Of a stretch of DNA of 6,203 nt, positions 4,838-6,203 are shown in pieces. The translations under genes and the position numbers were made by a program. The notes beneath the pieces were generated by a model. The model worked only from the letters and a program-made list of their open reading frames with translations. It was not told the DNA's origin and ran no database searches. Position 1 is the stretch's first letter. Each line of letters opens with the position of its first letter. This stretch comes from Deltaproteobacteria bacterium (lineage in GTDB: Bacteria > Desulfobacterota > Binatia > UBA9968 > CAXXLF01), in assembly GCA_022571535.1 (NCBI GenBank), contig JACZXR010000160.1:1-6203 (forward strand), written 5' to 3'.

Positions 4838-6203
4838 ATGCCTGCAATCAACGATCTCAATATCTGTATAGCAACGGAGAATGGCTCGGGAAGTGCCTCT
4901 TCAAACAACGTCCTTTTTAAGTCCATCTTCAAAATGGGCATTCCCTGCTCCGCAAAAAACATGTTTCCCTCTAATATTCAGGGCTTACCCACATGGTACC
5001 AGGTCCGGGCCTCGGGCGATGGCTATCTTGGCCGCAAGGACGTGATTGACGTGATGGTGATGTTCAATGATGCCACGACGGCGAAGGATATTTATCGTGT
5101 TAGAGAGGGCGGGATCATACTCTATGATGACTCGAAGTCCCTTCCTTCTCACCTGAAAAGAGATGGGGTCCAGTATTTGGGAGTGCCGGCGAACAAACTA
5201 GTCCAGCAGCACGTTGAGGCCGGACCACTGAGGACAAAGCAGAGAAACATGGTTTACGTGGGGGCGCTGGCCTATTTATTTGGCATCGACATGAGCGTGA
5301 TCGAAGAGGTCCTCCGGGATACTTTTGGTAACAAGCCCGCGGTCATTGAGTCCAACCTTGTCTGCATCGAGCTGGGCTATAAGCACATGAAGGAAAACGG
5401 ACTGGAACAGGATATTGCCCGATTGGAGGTGATACCTGACGGGAATAAGGGGAAAATTGTCACGGAGGGAAACACGGCGTGTGCCCTTGGGGCAATCTAC
5501 GGCGGGGTTTCGTTCGTATCCTGGTATCCCATCACCCCCTCCAGTTCGCTGGCTGAAGCCTTGGAGTACTTTCTACCCCGTCTGCGCAAGACCAAAGACG
5601 GCAAGGCGACTTACGCCGTTATCCAGGCGGAAGATGAAATTGGTGCTGCGGGGATGCTGGTAGGGGCCAGTTGGGCCGGGGCTCGCGCTACGACCTGCAC
5701 TTCTGGTCCGGGACTCTCGCTCATGGGAGAGATGATCGGTCTATCGTACTTTGCCGAGATACCCAGCGTCTTTTTTATCATCCAACGCGGTGGTCCGTCT
5801 ACCGGACTTCCTACGCGGACCCAACAGGCCGACATTCAATCGATGTACACCTCTTCCCATGGAGATACCCGCCATATCATTTTAATCCCTCACGATATGA
5901 ACTCGTCCTTTGATCTGGCCCGGCGTAGTTTTGACTTTGCCGATCGGTTTCAAACTCCTGTCTTTGTCATGATGGATCTGGATTTAGGGATGAACCCTTG
6001 GGGATCGGAGCCGCTTAAGCTTGAGAAGGAGCCTTTTGATCGGGGAAAGCTTGTATCCGCAGAGCAGATCGAGAAGATGGGAGGAGAATTCCGACGGTAT
6101 TTTGATCTTGATGGAGATGGCATCCCCCAGAGAACGATTCCTGGCTGCCCTCCGCGCCGAAGGCATCCCGGAGGCGCGCATCGAGCGCGTGGGCAACATC
6201 ATG
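4838..6203 (+). CDS. korA: 2-oxoacid:acceptor (ferredoxin) oxidoreductase, fused gamma-alpha subunit (KorA-like), 3' end lost
   Basis: The frame is open from the ATG to the right edge (455 codons). It belongs to the family that oxidatively decarboxylates a 2-oxoacid (typically 2-oxoglutarate or pyruvate) with CoA, passing electrons to ferredoxin; in autotrophs the reaction can run in reverse. Residues about 7-190 are the gamma domain (for example KNMFPSNIQGLP, VRASGDGYLG). From about 210 the alpha, pyrimidine-binding domain begins: EGNTACALGA, then YPITPSSSLAEAL from 230, AEDEIGAAG around 264-272, CTSGPGLSLMGE, RGGPSTGLPTRTQQAD from 317, and DLDGDGIPQRTIPG ending at 436. All are strong family hallmarks. 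After codon 436 (base 6145) the Arg/Pro/His-rich translation no longer resembles the family, although the usual protein is about 100-200 residues longer. I think the true gene is cut there by a chimeric join. The gamma domain has ENGSGSASS at 14-22 instead of the usual G-x-GGQG. The thiamine-diphosphate beta subunit would be expected downstream but is outside the window. The substrate, and so the symbol, is uncertain. Confidence 0.9.
   Translation, partial: MPAINDLNICIATENGSGSASSNNVLFKSIFKMGIPCSAKNMFPSNIQGLPTWYQVRASGDGYLGRKDVIDVMVMFNDATTAKDIYRVREGGIILYDDSKSLPSHLKRDGVQYLGVPANKLVQQHVEAGPLRTKQRNMVYVGALAYLFGIDMSVIEEVLRDTFGNKPAVIESNLVCIELGYKHMKENGLEQDIARLEVIPDGNKGKIVTEGNTACALGAIYGGVSFVSWYPITPSSSLAEALEYFLPRLRKTKDGKATYAVIQAEDEIGAAGMLVGASWAGARATTCTSGPGLSLMGEMIGLSYFAEIPSVFFIIQRGGPSTGLPTRTQQADIQSMYTSSHGDTRHIILIPHDMNSSFDLARRSFDFADRFQTPVFVMMDLDLGMNPWGSEPLKLEKEPFDRGKLVSAEQIEKMGGEFRRYFDLDGDGIPQRTIPGCPPRRRHPGGAHRARGQHH
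6138..6203 (+). CDS. Internal fragment resembling UDP-N-acetylglucosamine 2-epimerase (WecB-like), out of frame with the oxidoreductase
   Basis: In the frame ending at 6203 the last 22 codons read as a helix followed by EGIPEARIERVGNIM. This matches the conserved segment of non-hydrolysing UDP-GlcNAc 2-epimerases in which an EG(I/F)P-x-ERI helix leads into V-GN-x-MID. There is no start or stop, so it is an interior piece. Bases 6145-6203 are 71% GC, against 47% for 6061-6120. The piece begins exactly where oxidoreductase homology ends. The match rests on a short stretch and on pattern recognition only, so the identity is moderate. The most likely explanation is an assembly chimera at a contig end. 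Confidence 0.45.

Overview
The window is bacterial, probably from a metagenomic contig or draft genome of a mid-GC organism. Coding density, Shine-Dalgarno sites and gene families are all bacterial. The gamma-alpha fused 2-oxoacid:acceptor oxidoreductase subunit suggests an anaerobe, a microaerophile or an autotroph using ferredoxin-linked 2-oxoacid chemistry. I cannot name the phylum from sequence alone.

Layout, left to right. (1) 1-127 holds no supportable gene. (2) 128-1699, minus strand, encodes a 523-residue GHKL-type (Bergerat fold) ATPase with a MORC-like arrangement: ATPase, S5-like domain, disordered linker and a conserved-looking C-terminal block. It is clearly richer in GC than its surroundings. 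(3) 1700-2090 is an AT-rich gap with a small TTTGTCGG repeat and a possible decayed coding tail. (4) 2091-3398, minus strand, is a full-length Ste24-type M48 membrane metalloprotease interrupted by one in-frame TAA. (5) 3399-3800 is a divergent intergenic region with two strong hairpins and tRNA-like sequence snippets that do not fold into a tRNA. (6) 3801-4661, plus strand, is a stand-alone protein with four CBS motifs made by an internal duplication. (7) 4838 to the right edge, plus strand, is the fused gamma-alpha subunit of a 2-oxoacid:ferredoxin oxidoreductase (KorA-like).

The oxidoreductase homology stops abruptly at about 6145. The last 60 or so bases are GC-rich and, in another frame, read like an internal piece of a UDP-N-acetylglucosamine 2-epimerase. 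I think this is a chimeric join at a contig end, or less likely a real rearrangement.

The CBS protein and the oxidoreductase lie in the same direction 176 bases apart. Adenylate sensing by the CBS protein could be linked to central carbon metabolism, but nothing in the sequence proves it. The minus-strand genes are separate: the ATPase and the protease are 391 bases apart and show no shared operon signal. I found no CRISPR array, no complete insertion sequence, no rRNA and no intact tRNA. The items most worth checking are the 3' chimera, the nonsense codon in the protease, the GC-rich orphan GHKL ATPase and the structured 3.5-3.6 kb intergenic segment.
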